Of a DNA stretch of 51,860 bases, positions 44,482-51,860 are shown in pieces. The notes under the pieces were generated by a model, which was not told the DNA's origin, made no database searches, and saw only the letters and a program-made list of their open reading frames with translations. Each line of letters opens with the position of its first letter. The stretch's first letter is position 1. The position numbers and the translations under genes were made by a program. The stretch is from Bacteroidota bacterium (GTDB lineage: Bacteria; Bacteroidota; Ignavibacteria; UBA10030; UBA8401): NCBI GenBank assembly GCA_035506275.1, contig DATJPT010000015.1, positions 1-51,860 of the forward strand. Direction: 5' to 3'.

Positions 44482-45264
44482 TTACCTATATGTATCCGGA
44501 ACCACCGGCCGTTTGGAAAAATATTTTTCCATTAAGATCTTTAGACTCTCTTTGTTGAAATTTGAGCCGTTTGGAGGGGTGTTAAGCACACTTAATACCT
44601 CTTGAATTCTATCCTCTGTCCACCTTCTGACGGCATCGTCGGTGTTTTCTTTCTCCTCATACTTATTGAGAACGGGCGTTATAATGTGATAGATTTCTTT
44701 AGCTGTCATTTCGACTTCCCGCGGCTCGAAGGCTTCCAGCATGAAGGCGGTGTCGTTTTCGGAACATCGGGGGAAGCAGCCAACAATGTCCCCCCTATCT
44801 ATTGGAATTTGAAAGTAGAGTTTGGTGCAGAGAACTACCTTTCCCCTTTTCCTGTCAAAATAAGTCAAAACCCTCTCGAGTCTTTTCAGAGCGTATTCGA
44901 TCTCAAACTCATCCAAAAAGTCTTCAGTCTCCAGCACGTGTGTTTCCTCAAGCGGAACCACCATCGCCGTTTTTTGCTTTTTCTCCCGAATCTTGAGGCA
45001 CGAATTTCTCACAATTGCGGAAAAATAGGTTTTCAGGAGCGCTGTTCCGTTGTACCCCCTTTGGATGAGATGGACCTTCCTTAATATATCCTCGTTTACC
45101 TGCTGAACAACGTCGTCAAAATCGTCGGATTGAAACATCTTCGAGCTGATGAATTTTTTGACGATGATCTTGATGATCCCCTGATATTTGACAACAAGCT
45201 CCCCCGGCTTCTCCCGAAGCAAGCGCTCATCAATTTCATTTTCGCTGTGGATCTCTTTTTTCAC
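44482..45264 (-). CDS. Divergent sigma-70-family (ECF-like) sigma factor
   Basis: A 260-residue protein. The N-terminal third has a region-2-like pattern: YQGIIKIIVKKFI, then the acidic DDFDDVVQQVNEDIL segment that resembles the core-RNA-polymerase-binding helix, and TYFSAIVRNSCLKIREKK. The C-terminal part is less conserved than in standard ECF factors, and I cannot place a typical region 4 helix-turn-helix with confidence. The start is GTG at 45264 with GGGAGG seven bases upstream. The next gene in the unit is a zinc-finger anti-sigma factor, which supports the sigma call. Upstream are repeated TACGTTT motifs that may be its promoter or a regulator site. Confidence 0.8.
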   Translation of the reverse strand: MKKEIHSENEIDERLLREKPGELVVKYQGIIKIIVKKFISSKMFQSDDFDDVVQQVNEDILRKVHLIQRGYNGTALLKTYFSAIVRNSCLKIREKKQKTAMVVPLEETHVLETEDFLDEFEIEYALKRLERVLTYFDRKRGKVVLCTKLYFQIPIDRGDIVGCFPRCSENDTAFMLEAFEPREVEMTAKEIYHIITPVLNKYEEKENTDDAVRRWTEDRIQEVLSVLNTPPNGSNFNKESLKILMEKYFSKRPVVPDTYR

Positions 45265-45387
45265 CTCGGTCCCTCCCGGCTAGCGGTAAAATAGGGAAAA
45301 TACCTCCCCCTATCAAGTGCGAGGTCAAGCGCACATCTCGAAAAAAAACCGATTCCAATTCTCCAAAACTTACTCGTTGACGGATAT

Positions 45388-45426
45388 AAACGTACAGAAG
45401 AAGATACGTTTCATTCGAATACGTTT
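45388..45426. promoter_or_regulatory. Repeated TACGTTT elements upstream of the sigma gene
   Basis: TACGTTT occurs at 45405-45411 and 45420-45426, starts 15 bases apart, and its reverse complement AAACGTA at 45388-45394. They lie about 125-160 bases upstream of the sigma start. A TTGACC at about 45324-45329 on the minus strand could be a -35 box, but the -10 region is poor. The role is inferred. Confidence 0.4.
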
Positions 45427-45472
45427 GAGAAACGGCGCTAACGCGAACCGACGCAATTTCTCTCTGTTCGGT

Positions 45473-45511
45473 GAAAAAAAGAGCCCGGCGCATGGGGGGG
45501 AACGCCGGGCT
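45473..45511 (-). terminator. Intrinsic terminator of the GH78 gene
   Basis: A perfect 9-bp GC-rich stem (AGCCCGGCG at 45482-45490 with 45503-45511), a 12-base loop and, on the minus strand, CTTTTTTTC directly after. It lies about 113 bases past the GH78 stop. Confidence 0.88.
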
Positions 45512-45623
45512 TGATTTTGTAAATTGTATGGTTCGTGATTATACGTCTCACTCACGGGCGGCTGGGTAGAAGCTGGATCCGTGGCTTCTTCAGGCATTTT
45601 CAATCATCGTCGAACCATTCCAA

Positions 45624-48008
45624 TCAGTGCATCGCCGACGTGAGCTTATTCTCGCCGCTGCTCAATTGTTTTGTACTTCCGTCCGGCAAAAGAGCCGCAG
45701 CTTCAACGCCGGCCGGTATAATTGCCGTTAGAAAAAACTTTCCGCTCTCCTGATTCCAATGCACTGAAATCCTTCCTTGAGGGCTCTTGAACTCGGCAGA
45801 TGCACTTTGCATATTTCCGGGTTCAGGAGCGATGAGGATCTTGCGCCATCCAACGCTTCCGGGCTGCTGACGAATTCCTGCAACGTAAGCATAATGCCAT
45901 TCCATCAGCTGTCCCAGCATGAAATGGTTCATGCTGCTCCCGGTTCCGCGCACGGCACTCCAGCTTTCGGGAAGCGTCGTTAATCCCTCCCTAACCATGA
46001 AACCGTAACTTCCCGGCCCCTCACGGCTGTAGATTTTGTGAAGAACGTCTCCCCGGCCGTTTTCGGCAAGCGCCCGGATGAGGAAAATGTGGAGGACTTC
46101 TCCTGTCGTCTGCTGCCATCCTCTTTTCGAGAGATCGTCGACGATCGACTGTATCGCTCCCTCACGCTCTTCCTCGGGAAGCAGGCCGACGCAGACAGCG
46201 GTGGCATTTCCCGCCTGACACGAACCGTTGTTTATCACCTGATGGTGCTGCCGGTCGTAGAAGTGTTTTTGAAAATCCGATATGATCTGTTTGAAAAGAC
46301 TATCATATCGGTCTCGATCTCGTGCTTGACGAAGAACCTCCGCTGTGTGAACGATCGTTTGCGCACCCAGCGCCCAGATCGCGGTTGCGGAGACTTCGGC
46401 CGGTGTCCACTGCGCCGGTCCGTCTCCTTTTCCGTGGCCGTAGTCGTACCAATCTCCCAGATTGCTCGTTATGATCCCATCTTTTGCCTGGGTTGAGAGA
46501 TAATCGACATAGCGTTTCATGCTTTCGTACGAAACGACGAGCGTAGAAGTATCGCCGTACCATTCATACTGATGCCACGGAACGAGCACACCGGCGATTC
46601 CCCACTCGGGAGCCTCGTTCCAAAATGCATGGGGCGGCATCCCTACCATAAAGTTCGGACAGTTCGTCGGAATGTGTCCGTCCGGAAGCTGAGTATCTCT
46701 CACGTCGCGCAGAATTTTGTTGATCCAATCGTGGACGTCGAACCGGTAACTGATGGCGCGGATCATATGCCAGTTCTGTTCCTGGTAGCCGTTCTTCTCG
46801 CGATGGGGGCAATCCGTCGCGACATAGCTCATGTTCGATCGGATCGACCAATCGATCAGATGTTCTGCATTATTCTGAAGTTCGCTTGAACAATTGAATG
46901 CGCCGACGACCTCATTAGCCGCGCGCGTATGAACAAGCTCGATCTTTTTTATTACCGGAAGGCCGTCCGGGTTGGAAGCGCCGGGGGGAACCGCTCCCGT
47001 CACCCCAACATATTGGCATCCAACATAGCAGAAAAGAATCTCATGCGTTTCGTTGCCCGAACCGCGAACCGTATAATCATGCCAGATGTCTTTATTCGTT
47101 CCCCATGTATACGTGAATCGTACATGCCCGGCCGAATCGACGTACTCGCAGGGCTTAAAACGAATTCGGCTGCCGGATGTCCCCGAAACTGTAAAGCGAA
47201 GCAATGCAGAACAATTTTGAGGGAAGAGATAGGTGTATTCTTCGGCTCCCACTTTTTTGATTTCCGTGGGCTCGAAGATCTCAAATTCCTTTATCGGAGG
47301 AGAAGTGAGTGGCAATATTGCGGTTTCCGGAGGATCAACTGCCGATACTTTCTTCCATGCATGGTCCTCGAATGAAGCGCGGTCCCATCCCTCAGGATTC
47401 CTGCGTGCATCATAATCTTCCCCGCCGTAGATGTGTGAGAAGACAAGCGGCCCGTACGTCCACTTCCACGAAGCATTACTCGTCACGACGGTGTCTTTGT
47501 CGGAGGCTAGGAGGAAATGTGCTTCGAGCCAAAGGAGGTACGGATGCCCGTTGGAGAAATCGGGCATCGCATCCGTTTTTGAATACCGTTTCGGGTCATT
47601 CGCCGGTCCGACGCGCCAGTACGAATTTCCAAGCATCACCCCAAAGACATTCTCCCCTTTTCTGACACAGCTTGCAAGGTCGAATTCCTGAGTATAAATG
47701 GTCTTGCTGTATTCCGACCAGGCTTGGTTGATGACAGATGATCCAACCTGCGCGCCGTTCATCCTGAGCTGATAGTGGCCGAGACCGACGACACGAACCG
47801 AGCTTTTTACCGGCTTTGACGAGAGATTAAATTGCAGCCTTAGAATCGGGCAGGGATTCTTATCGACATTGGTCGAATCAATTTGAGGAGAAATCCATTG
47901 TGCGTGAGGGGAAATCTTCCCCGCCGCTTCAGAGTAAAGCGGTGAATGGCACTGGCATGAAAAGGAAAAAACAATGAGTGCAAGAACAGTTGTCTGCGAT
48001 CTATTCAC
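45624..48008 (-). CDS. Exported alpha-L-rhamnosidase, glycoside hydrolase family 78
   Basis: Removes terminal alpha-L-rhamnose, as from pectic rhamnogalacturonan or algal polysaccharides. The 794-residue protein has a signal peptide (about 1-28), N-terminal beta-sandwich domains (about 35-365, including WISP, YQLRMNG and GEDYDAR), the (alpha/alpha)6 domain (about 370-710) and a C-terminal beta domain. The catalytic segment starts at Asp399: DCPHREKNGYQEQ, with Glu404 a probable catalytic acid. In the better-studied branch an Asp follows at the position that is Gln411 here. The gene stands alone, 371 bases after the YncE-like gene, with its own terminator. Confidence 0.9.
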   Translation of the reverse strand: MNRSQTTVLALIVFSFSCQCHSPLYSEAAGKISPHAQWISPQIDSTNVDKNPCPILRLQFNLSSKPVKSSVRVVGLGHYQLRMNGAQVGSSVINQAWSEYSKTIYTQEFDLASCVRKGENVFGVMLGNSYWRVGPANDPKRYSKTDAMPDFSNGHPYLLWLEAHFLLASDKDTVVTSNASWKWTYGPLVFSHIYGGEDYDARRNPEGWDRASFEDHAWKKVSAVDPPETAILPLTSPPIKEFEIFEPTEIKKVGAEEYTYLFPQNCSALLRFTVSGTSGSRIRFKPCEYVDSAGHVRFTYTWGTNKDIWHDYTVRGSGNETHEILFCYVGCQYVGVTGAVPPGASNPDGLPVIKKIELVHTRAANEVVGAFNCSSELQNNAEHLIDWSIRSNMSYVATDCPHREKNGYQEQNWHMIRAISYRFDVHDWINKILRDVRDTQLPDGHIPTNCPNFMVGMPPHAFWNEAPEWGIAGVLVPWHQYEWYGDTSTLVVSYESMKRYVDYLSTQAKDGIITSNLGDWYDYGHGKGDGPAQWTPAEVSATAIWALGAQTIVHTAEVLRQARDRDRYDSLFKQIISDFQKHFYDRQHHQVINNGSCQAGNATAVCVGLLPEEEREGAIQSIVDDLSKRGWQQTTGEVLHIFLIRALAENGRGDVLHKIYSREGPGSYGFMVREGLTTLPESWSAVRGTGSSMNHFMLGQLMEWHYAYVAGIRQQPGSVGWRKILIAPEPGNMQSASAEFKSPQGRISVHWNQESGKFFLTAIIPAGVEAAALLPDGSTKQLSSGENKLTSAMH

Positions 48009-48174
48009 GGGATGGGCCTTTCATACTCGATGAGCCGATGACAGAAGTCTTCCACAAAAAACAATCGCCTGCGGACCGGAAAAATGTAAACAAAAGCGGA
48101 AGGAATTACAAGAAGAGGAATCGGTAAGTGGTGGGGTTTTTTAACTTCCAATCACGATGTTCACCCTGAGCGGA

Positions 48175-48228
48175 GCCGCGACGTCATCCTTCGACGCGCT
48201 CCGCTTGCTCAGGATGAGCCGTCGCGGC
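48175..48228. repeat. REP-like intergenic inverted repeat
   Basis: A 9-bp stem (GCCGCGACG with CGTCGCGGC) stacked on a 7-bp stem (TCATCCT with AGGATGA) enclosing about 20 bases rich in CGC/CTC. The pattern with CCTTCGAC and CTCAGGATGA resembles dispersed intergenic palindromes common in bacterial genomes. Only one copy is in this window, so dispersal cannot be shown. Confidence 0.6.
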
Positions 48229-48308
48229 GGAGTCGAAGGGCGGAAGGTAATTTCCTTTCAAAAGACCCCGCTACCAATCGGTAGGTGGTCTGGCAAGCGA
48301 TCCGGAAT

Positions 48309-48359
48309 GGCAAAAAACAAATCCATCCCCTCTCCTCTTGCCGAGGAAGGAGGATGGAT
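48309..48359 (-). terminator. Intrinsic terminator of the YncE-like gene
   Basis: Stem ATCCATCC at 48321-48328 with GGATGGAT at 48352-48359, plus an inner CCTC/GAGG pairing. On the minus strand it is followed by TTGTTTTTTGCC, about 20 bases after the stop at 48380. Confidence 0.75.
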
Positions 48360-48379
48360 CTCATTTCGAGGAAGGCAAT

Positions 48380-49384
48380 TTACTTCACCCCGACCACCAG
48401 GACCATCATTTCCCCTTTCATCCCGCCGACTCCGTCTGATTGGCGAGCCGCAGGAAGAAACACTCTGTGTGATTGCAAGTCGAGGGCGAGCGTCTTTGCT
48501 CCCGGGGAGGTCTGGACCTTACCCACAGCGGTGAATTTCGACGGATTCTCTTCGTGGAAAACGTCGAGCGAGCCGTCTTTGTTTGAAACGTAGATCGATC
48601 CGGTCGCATCATCAAATGCCGTTCCGTCCACTCCCTGACCGATCGGAAAGTTTGCCAGCACCTTCCCGTTATCGGCGCTGCAGGCTACAAATATTTGATT
48701 ACGTCCGCCGATAAAAAGAAGGCGGTTCGTGCGGTCCATCGAAATTCCGGTCGGCGTCTGTGCCGGAGCAAGCGGCCATCGAGCGCGAATAGTCAGCGCC
48801 GCAGCGTCAAAACGAACAACTTCGTTTGCATCTTCGACGTTGACGTAAATATCCCCTTTGCCATCCGCGACCGGAGCTTCCGGCCCTCCGCCCAGCGCAA
48901 GCGTGCCGACAACTTTCATCGTCGCTGCATCAATAGCAGTGCAGTTATCGCTGCCGCCATTGAAAGTAAACACTCGCTTTGTGACTGGTTCATAAAGTAT
49001 CCCGTCCGGCTTTTTTCCCTGCACGTCAATTGTTGCTATAATCGATAAGTTCGAAAGATCAAAGACGGTGACGGAATTATCCTTTCCATTGCTGGTATAT
49101 CCCCCGCCGAATTCTTGTGCCAGGGCAATTCCATGAACTCCCTGCGTATTGGGGATGAATCCAACGCGCGCTTTCGTCAGGTAATCAACAACGTCGACGC
49201 GCGTGGCATGCGAGAGATACAGTCTATGAGACGCCGGGTCGCATGTGATGTAGTCCATTCCGCCGGAACCTCCAACCGAAATGGTGTCGAGAACTTTTGG
49301 CAGGACGGGCTGGGCAACAATGATCCGAACAAGACAGCCGCAGAAAAACGTTGAAAAAAGAAAACGCCTGATAAGCAAATGCAT
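48380..49384 (-). CDS. Exported YncE-like beta-propeller (YVTN repeat) protein
   Basis: A 334-residue exported protein with a signal peptide (about 1-24, IIVAQ) and a repeated four-strand pattern: each blade carries segments such as YITCDPASHRLYLSHATRVDVV, SVTVFDLSNLSIIATI, VFTFNGGSDNCTAIDAATMKV and GSIYVSNKDGSLDVF, as in YncE/YVTN seven-blade propellers. Such proteins bind ligands or partners; no catalytic site is expected. A frame opens at 49465 inside the upstream gene, but the ATG at 49384 has AAGGA at a proper distance and begins the signal. It follows the metallophosphoesterase by 13 bases and ends in a terminator. Confidence 0.85.
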   Translation of the reverse strand: MHLLIRRFLFSTFFCGCLVRIIVAQPVLPKVLDTISVGGSGGMDYITCDPASHRLYLSHATRVDVVDYLTKARVGFIPNTQGVHGIALAQEFGGGYTSNGKDNSVTVFDLSNLSIIATIDVQGKKPDGILYEPVTKRVFTFNGGSDNCTAIDAATMKVVGTLALGGGPEAPVADGKGDIYVNVEDANEVVRFDAAALTIRARWPLAPAQTPTGISMDRTNRLLFIGGRNQIFVACSADNGKVLANFPIGQGVDGTAFDDATGSIYVSNKDGSLDVFHEENPSKFTAVGKVQTSPGAKTLALDLQSHRVFLPAARQSDGVGGMKGEMMVLVVGVK

Positions 49385-49397
49385 CGAGATATTCCTT

Positions 49398-50318
49398 TTA
49401 GTGTGTTGTGCTGTAAGTATCGATAACCTGAAGATTGTGCCCTGGACGGGCGTCGACAGTTTCAAGCGACGCTTTATCCCCTTCGATCGTCAAAAATGTT
49501 ATGCTTGGAAATGATTTTTCCGAAGGTGTAAATGCCGTCTTCGGGCTGTTAGGGGCCGGATCTTTGAAGCTGGCGCCGCCCGTCCCGTTGATGATGTGGA
49601 CAATCCCCTCTTTTTCGTCGAGGGAACCATCAGGACGAAGCGGGTGTGTTCGGAGATAAATATGGGCATGTCCATTGAAGATAAATTTGCAGTGATGTTT
49701 ATACAGACTCTCCACCCATGGCATGCAGGTTTTTTCGTAACTCTCCTTATATGAGATGTCGCCGTACGTCGGATTATGCCAGACTGCGATGATCCAATCC
49801 TTTGACGGAATCGTGTCGAGCAGACTATCGAGCCAATGCTGCATCACGTCTTTGTTCGTCTCATATCCGTCGCAGAAAATGACATCCACGTTGGAAAGAT
49901 GATGCGAATAAAAATGCGTGGTGCCGTCGGACGAATTCACAGGCAGCACTCCTGCCGTGTATTTCGTATAGTTCGCTTTGCCCGTATAATCGGCAAACTC
50001 GTGATTGCTCGTGCACATGAAGAATTTTCCCTTGACATAAATACTATCTACGCCGGGGTAATGCAGCGTCCTCTGCCAGGCATCTTCGGTCCCGTTGTGA
50101 GTAAAATCACCGCAGTGCACCTGAAAATCCCAATCGGTGATCTTATAGAGAAGGATGTGAGCAATATCCGAACAGGCGTTGTCCATATTCTCCCGAGAGT
50201 CCCCCCAGAGAGCTATTTTTACTTTCTGCTGAGCGAAAAGCTCCGACGGAGGGGGAGCGCAATAAAGGAGAAAAAACACTGCCGATACAATAATTCTGCG
50301 ACCGAACTTCCATTCCAT
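49398..50318 (-). CDS. Exported metallophosphoesterase (purple acid phosphatase-like)
   Basis: A 306-residue calcineurin-like phosphoesterase. After the signal peptide (about 1-28, ELFAQ) come the five metal-site motifs in order: WGDSRE, CGDFTHNG, SNHEFAD, WHNPTYG and NGHAHIYLR. The first motif has Asp-Ser-Arg rather than Asp-x-His, as in the purple acid phosphatase group. The ATG at 50318 with GGAG five bases upstream starts the signal peptide; a longer frame reaches 50363. It sits 72 bases after the other phosphoesterase, same strand. The substrate is unknown; organic phosphate such as inositol phosphates is possible. Confidence 0.85.
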   Translation of the reverse strand: MEWKFGRRIIVSAVFFLLYCAPPPSELFAQQKVKIALWGDSRENMDNACSDIAHILLYKITDWDFQVHCGDFTHNGTEDAWQRTLHYPGVDSIYVKGKFFMCTSNHEFADYTGKANYTKYTAGVLPVNSSDGTTHFYSHHLSNVDVIFCDGYETNKDVMQHWLDSLLDTIPSKDWIIAVWHNPTYGDISYKESYEKTCMPWVESLYKHHCKFIFNGHAHIYLRTHPLRPDGSLDEKEGIVHIINGTGGASFKDPAPNSPKTAFTPSEKSFPSITFLTIEGDKASLETVDARPGHNLQVIDTYSTTH

Positions 50319-50390
50319 GGCGACTCCGATATGTTGGTAACATTGACATGATACGGCTGGCACGAGAAACCCCGCCGCAACAATGACACA

Positions 50391-51314
50391 TCATTTTTTT
50401 ATAGTCGAACGGTGGAGAAGCGTATTCTTCTCATCGATCATCCTAAACGTCAGCGAATCGCGGTATGCAGCGATCGACAAAAAACCAAGAGACCCTTTGC
50501 CGAACACGACATCGTCGCGCTCGTTCACCTCCCGGTGCTCTGCTCCACCCCCGCAGACAAAAAAATTCATGCGGTCATGAAAAAGATGCTGCATCACGTG
50601 ATCATGCCCACAAATATACGCAGAAACATGATGGCGTGCGAGTATAGGCAACACGTCGGATATCAATTCCGGGGTGTTACCATGCTTCGGGGCCGCCGAA
50701 TAGATCGGATGATGTCCTACAACGATCACCCATCGGTCGTCAGATGCAGACAGAAGAGAATCGAGCCAGCGAATCTGCCTGGCTACATCCTGCCCCGCGA
50801 CATGGTATTGCTCATCCCGTTGCCGATATTCATTTATAAACGGAGGGGTGTCTAAATGAACGATGAGCAGTTTTGTCGAATCGTCAATCTTCGCTTCCTG
50901 CGCATAGTAGCGAGCGTAGAATTTCCATCGTTTCGAATATTTGGAATATTCAAGTTCGGCCTCGGCACTGCCCCGGTAGTCATGGTTGCCGAATGTCGGA
51001 TACCAGGGCACCTGGAGCGATGGATCGGAATAAATGTCTTCGAATTCCGTTTTCCAACGCGTATCGGTGGCGCTGGCGATTCCATCACCATGATAATTAT
51101 CTCCTGCCGTCACGACAAATTGGATTTTACTCTTTTGAGCTTCACGTGCCATCGCAACAGAAACTGCCTTCTGATTCTCTGACGCAAATCCTCCCCAGTC
51201 GCCGAGGATCAGAAAACGAGCCGAAGAGGAATCGATCTCCTGCCCTACTGCCGGCGACGCCGCAAGGCCGATGACTGCTCCGATAACAAAAAAGAAAAAG
51301 AACTTTGATCTCAC
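50391..51314 (-). CDS. Exported acid phosphatase-like metallophosphoesterase (ACP5 type)
   Basis: A 307-residue exported enzyme resembling tartrate-resistant acid phosphatase. Signal peptide about 1-25 (FFFFFVIGAVIGLAASPAVG), then GDWGG, AGDNYHGDG, TFGNHDY, VGHHPIYS and CGHDHVMQH, the metal ligands of the family. The start is placed at GTG 51314: the frame continues to a TTG at 51380, but that stretch is a terminator hairpin of the preceding gene. With the neighbouring phosphoesterase and the YncE-like protein it forms a three-gene unit. The family hydrolyses phosphomonoesters; physiological substrate unknown. Confidence 0.85.
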   Translation of the reverse strand: MRSKFFFFFVIGAVIGLAASPAVGQEIDSSSARFLILGDWGGFASENQKAVSVAMAREAQKSKIQFVVTAGDNYHGDGIASATDTRWKTEFEDIYSDPSLQVPWYPTFGNHDYRGSAEAELEYSKYSKRWKFYARYYAQEAKIDDSTKLLIVHLDTPPFINEYRQRDEQYHVAGQDVARQIRWLDSLLSASDDRWVIVVGHHPIYSAAPKHGNTPELISDVLPILARHHVSAYICGHDHVMQHLFHDRMNFFVCGGGAEHREVNERDDVVFGKGSLGFLSIAAYRDSLTFRMIDEKNTLLHRSTIKK

Positions 51315-51340
51315 CGTTATGATCTTTCTGGTCGACTGAT

Positions 51341-51378
51341 AAAAGCGCGATGCAACCCCTGATAAGGTTGCATCGTGC
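51341..51378 (-). terminator. Intrinsic terminator of the T9SS beta-helix gene at the right edge
   Basis: A stem of about 13 bp (CGATGCAACC at 51348-51357 with 51366-51375, extended by GCG/TGC) around eight bases. On the minus strand it is followed by TTTTATC, 27 bases after the stop at 51405. Confidence 0.8.
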
Positions 51379-51404
51379 AATACATTGATTTATCGTTCAA
51401 AAGA

Positions 51405-51860
51405 TTATTTCAATAAAAGCATTTTTTTGACAAAATCCTGTCCCGACGCGCTCAAGCGGTAGAAGTAGATGCCGCTCGAAAGATTTTGTGCGTTGAATTG
51501 TACCTGGTGCACTCCTGCCGTCTGGTATCCGTCGATCAGCGTCGCCACTTCTCTTCCCAGCACGTCGTAGACTTTCAGCGTCGTTCGGCTGTCGGACGGG
51601 AGCTGGAAGCTGATCTGAGTGGATGGGTTGAACGGATTCGGGAAATTCTGGTTCAACGCGAAGCTCGTCGGAACCGGATTGACGGTCGATTTCACTTTTG
51701 TGCTGACATAGACACCCAAAGCGCCCATATTTTGATCACCCGGGAGATTGCCGGTGAAGGCGGGATTGACCCACGATGCCGGAGGCGTGAACCCATGCCC
51801 CACGGCCGCCGAGGCCGGCAGCAGATGATAATCATTGCTCCCGTCAAGACCGAACCAGTC
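51405..51860 (-). CDS. C-terminal end of a T9SS-sorted, probably beta-helix, exported protein
   Basis: The frame stays open to the right edge, so this is the last 151 residues of a longer protein. The visible N-terminal part (DYHLLPASAAVGHGF, GDQNMGALGVY) resembles the end of a right-handed beta-helix domain. The last 85 residues are a T9SS sorting domain: FALNQNFPNPFNPST, LKVYDVLGREV, SSGIYFYRLSA and the terminal KKMLLLK, very like the one at 27473-29182. A polysaccharide-binding or lyase role is likely from this architecture, but the catalytic part is outside the window. Confidence 0.85.
   Translation of the reverse strand, partial: DWFGLDGSNDYHLLPASAAVGHGFTPPASWVNPAFTGNLPGDQNMGALGVYVSTKVKSTVNPVPTSFALNQNFPNPFNPSTQISFQLPSDSRTTLKVYDVLGREVATLIDGYQTAGVHQVQFNAQNLSSGIYFYRLSASGQDFVKKMLLLK

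Larger units (their letters stand above)
48009..48379. other. Intergenic stretch between the YncE-like and GH78 genes
   Basis: 371 bases without a supported gene. It holds the inverted repeat at 48175-48228 and the terminator of the YncE-like gene at 48321-48359, described separately, and must contain the GH78 promoter. Confidence 0.6.

Noticed and set aside
40219..45264. A type III-E CRISPR (Csx29/Csx30) system, because of the TPR-CHAT and sigma genes
   Set aside because: There is no repeat-spacer array, no Cas7-11 and no Csx30/Csx31-like gene in the window, and the CHAT protein appears exported. Only the protease-to-sigma idea is comparable.

Overview
The window looks like chromosome from a free-living bacterium of the Bacteroidota/Ignavibacteriota (FCB) side of the tree. 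The evidence is a TonB-dependent receptor with an N-terminal carboxypeptidase-regulatory-like domain, proteins ending in a type IX secretion (T9SS) sorting domain of the N-x-PNPFNPST type, many secreted glycosidases, and base composition near 50 percent GC. The assignment rests on family knowledge; there is no rRNA or other marker gene in the window.

Positions 1-32234 hold twenty genes, all on the minus strand, forming a glycan-plus-inositol catabolic region. In transcription order: a TonB-dependent receptor (32234-29250), a T9SS-targeted beta-helix protein (29182-27473), an unassigned secreted (alpha/alpha)6-type enzyme (27196-24812), a NagX-like membrane acyltransferase (24750-23590), a LacI-type regulator (23450-22317), a GH92 alpha-mannosidase, a complete myo-inositol pathway (iolJ, iolB, iolC, iolD, iolA, iolE, iolG), a second GH92, a GH28, a sodium/solute symporter, GH27 alpha-galactosidase, GH2 beta-galactosidase, GH29 alpha-L-fucosidase and the start of a PfkB sugar kinase. 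A perfect 22-bp palindrome upstream of lacI recurs in imperfect form upstream of the receptor, so one repressor may control uptake and catabolism together. The inositol genes lie inside the glycosidase cluster between two alpha-mannosidases, which suggests that the substrate is an inositol-bearing glycoconjugate or a plant/algal mixture rich in inositol.

Positions 32235-38770 are an accessory region of small exported proteins: four lipoproteins, a pair of paralogous short membrane-anchored proteins facing apart around a Gly/Tyr/Arg-rich lipoprotein, and a membrane sensor-like protein next to a STAS-like protein. A tRNA-Asp follows, with a duplicated 3'-end/terminator segment.

Positions 39141-45264 are regulatory: a REC-PAS response regulator, a 52-residue exported peptide with a strong ribosome binding site, an exported TPR-CHAT (caspase-like) peptidase homologue with its His/Cys dyad intact, and, convergent with it, a transmembrane zinc-finger anti-sigma factor and a divergent sigma factor. 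I think this is the most interesting system in the window: a possible route from a periplasmic CHAT protease through a membrane anti-sigma factor to a sigma factor.

Positions 45624-51860 return to catabolism on the minus strand: the end of a T9SS-targeted beta-helix protein, two exported metallophosphoesterases, a YncE-like beta-propeller and a GH78 alpha-L-rhamnosidase. Several intrinsic terminators mark the unit ends.
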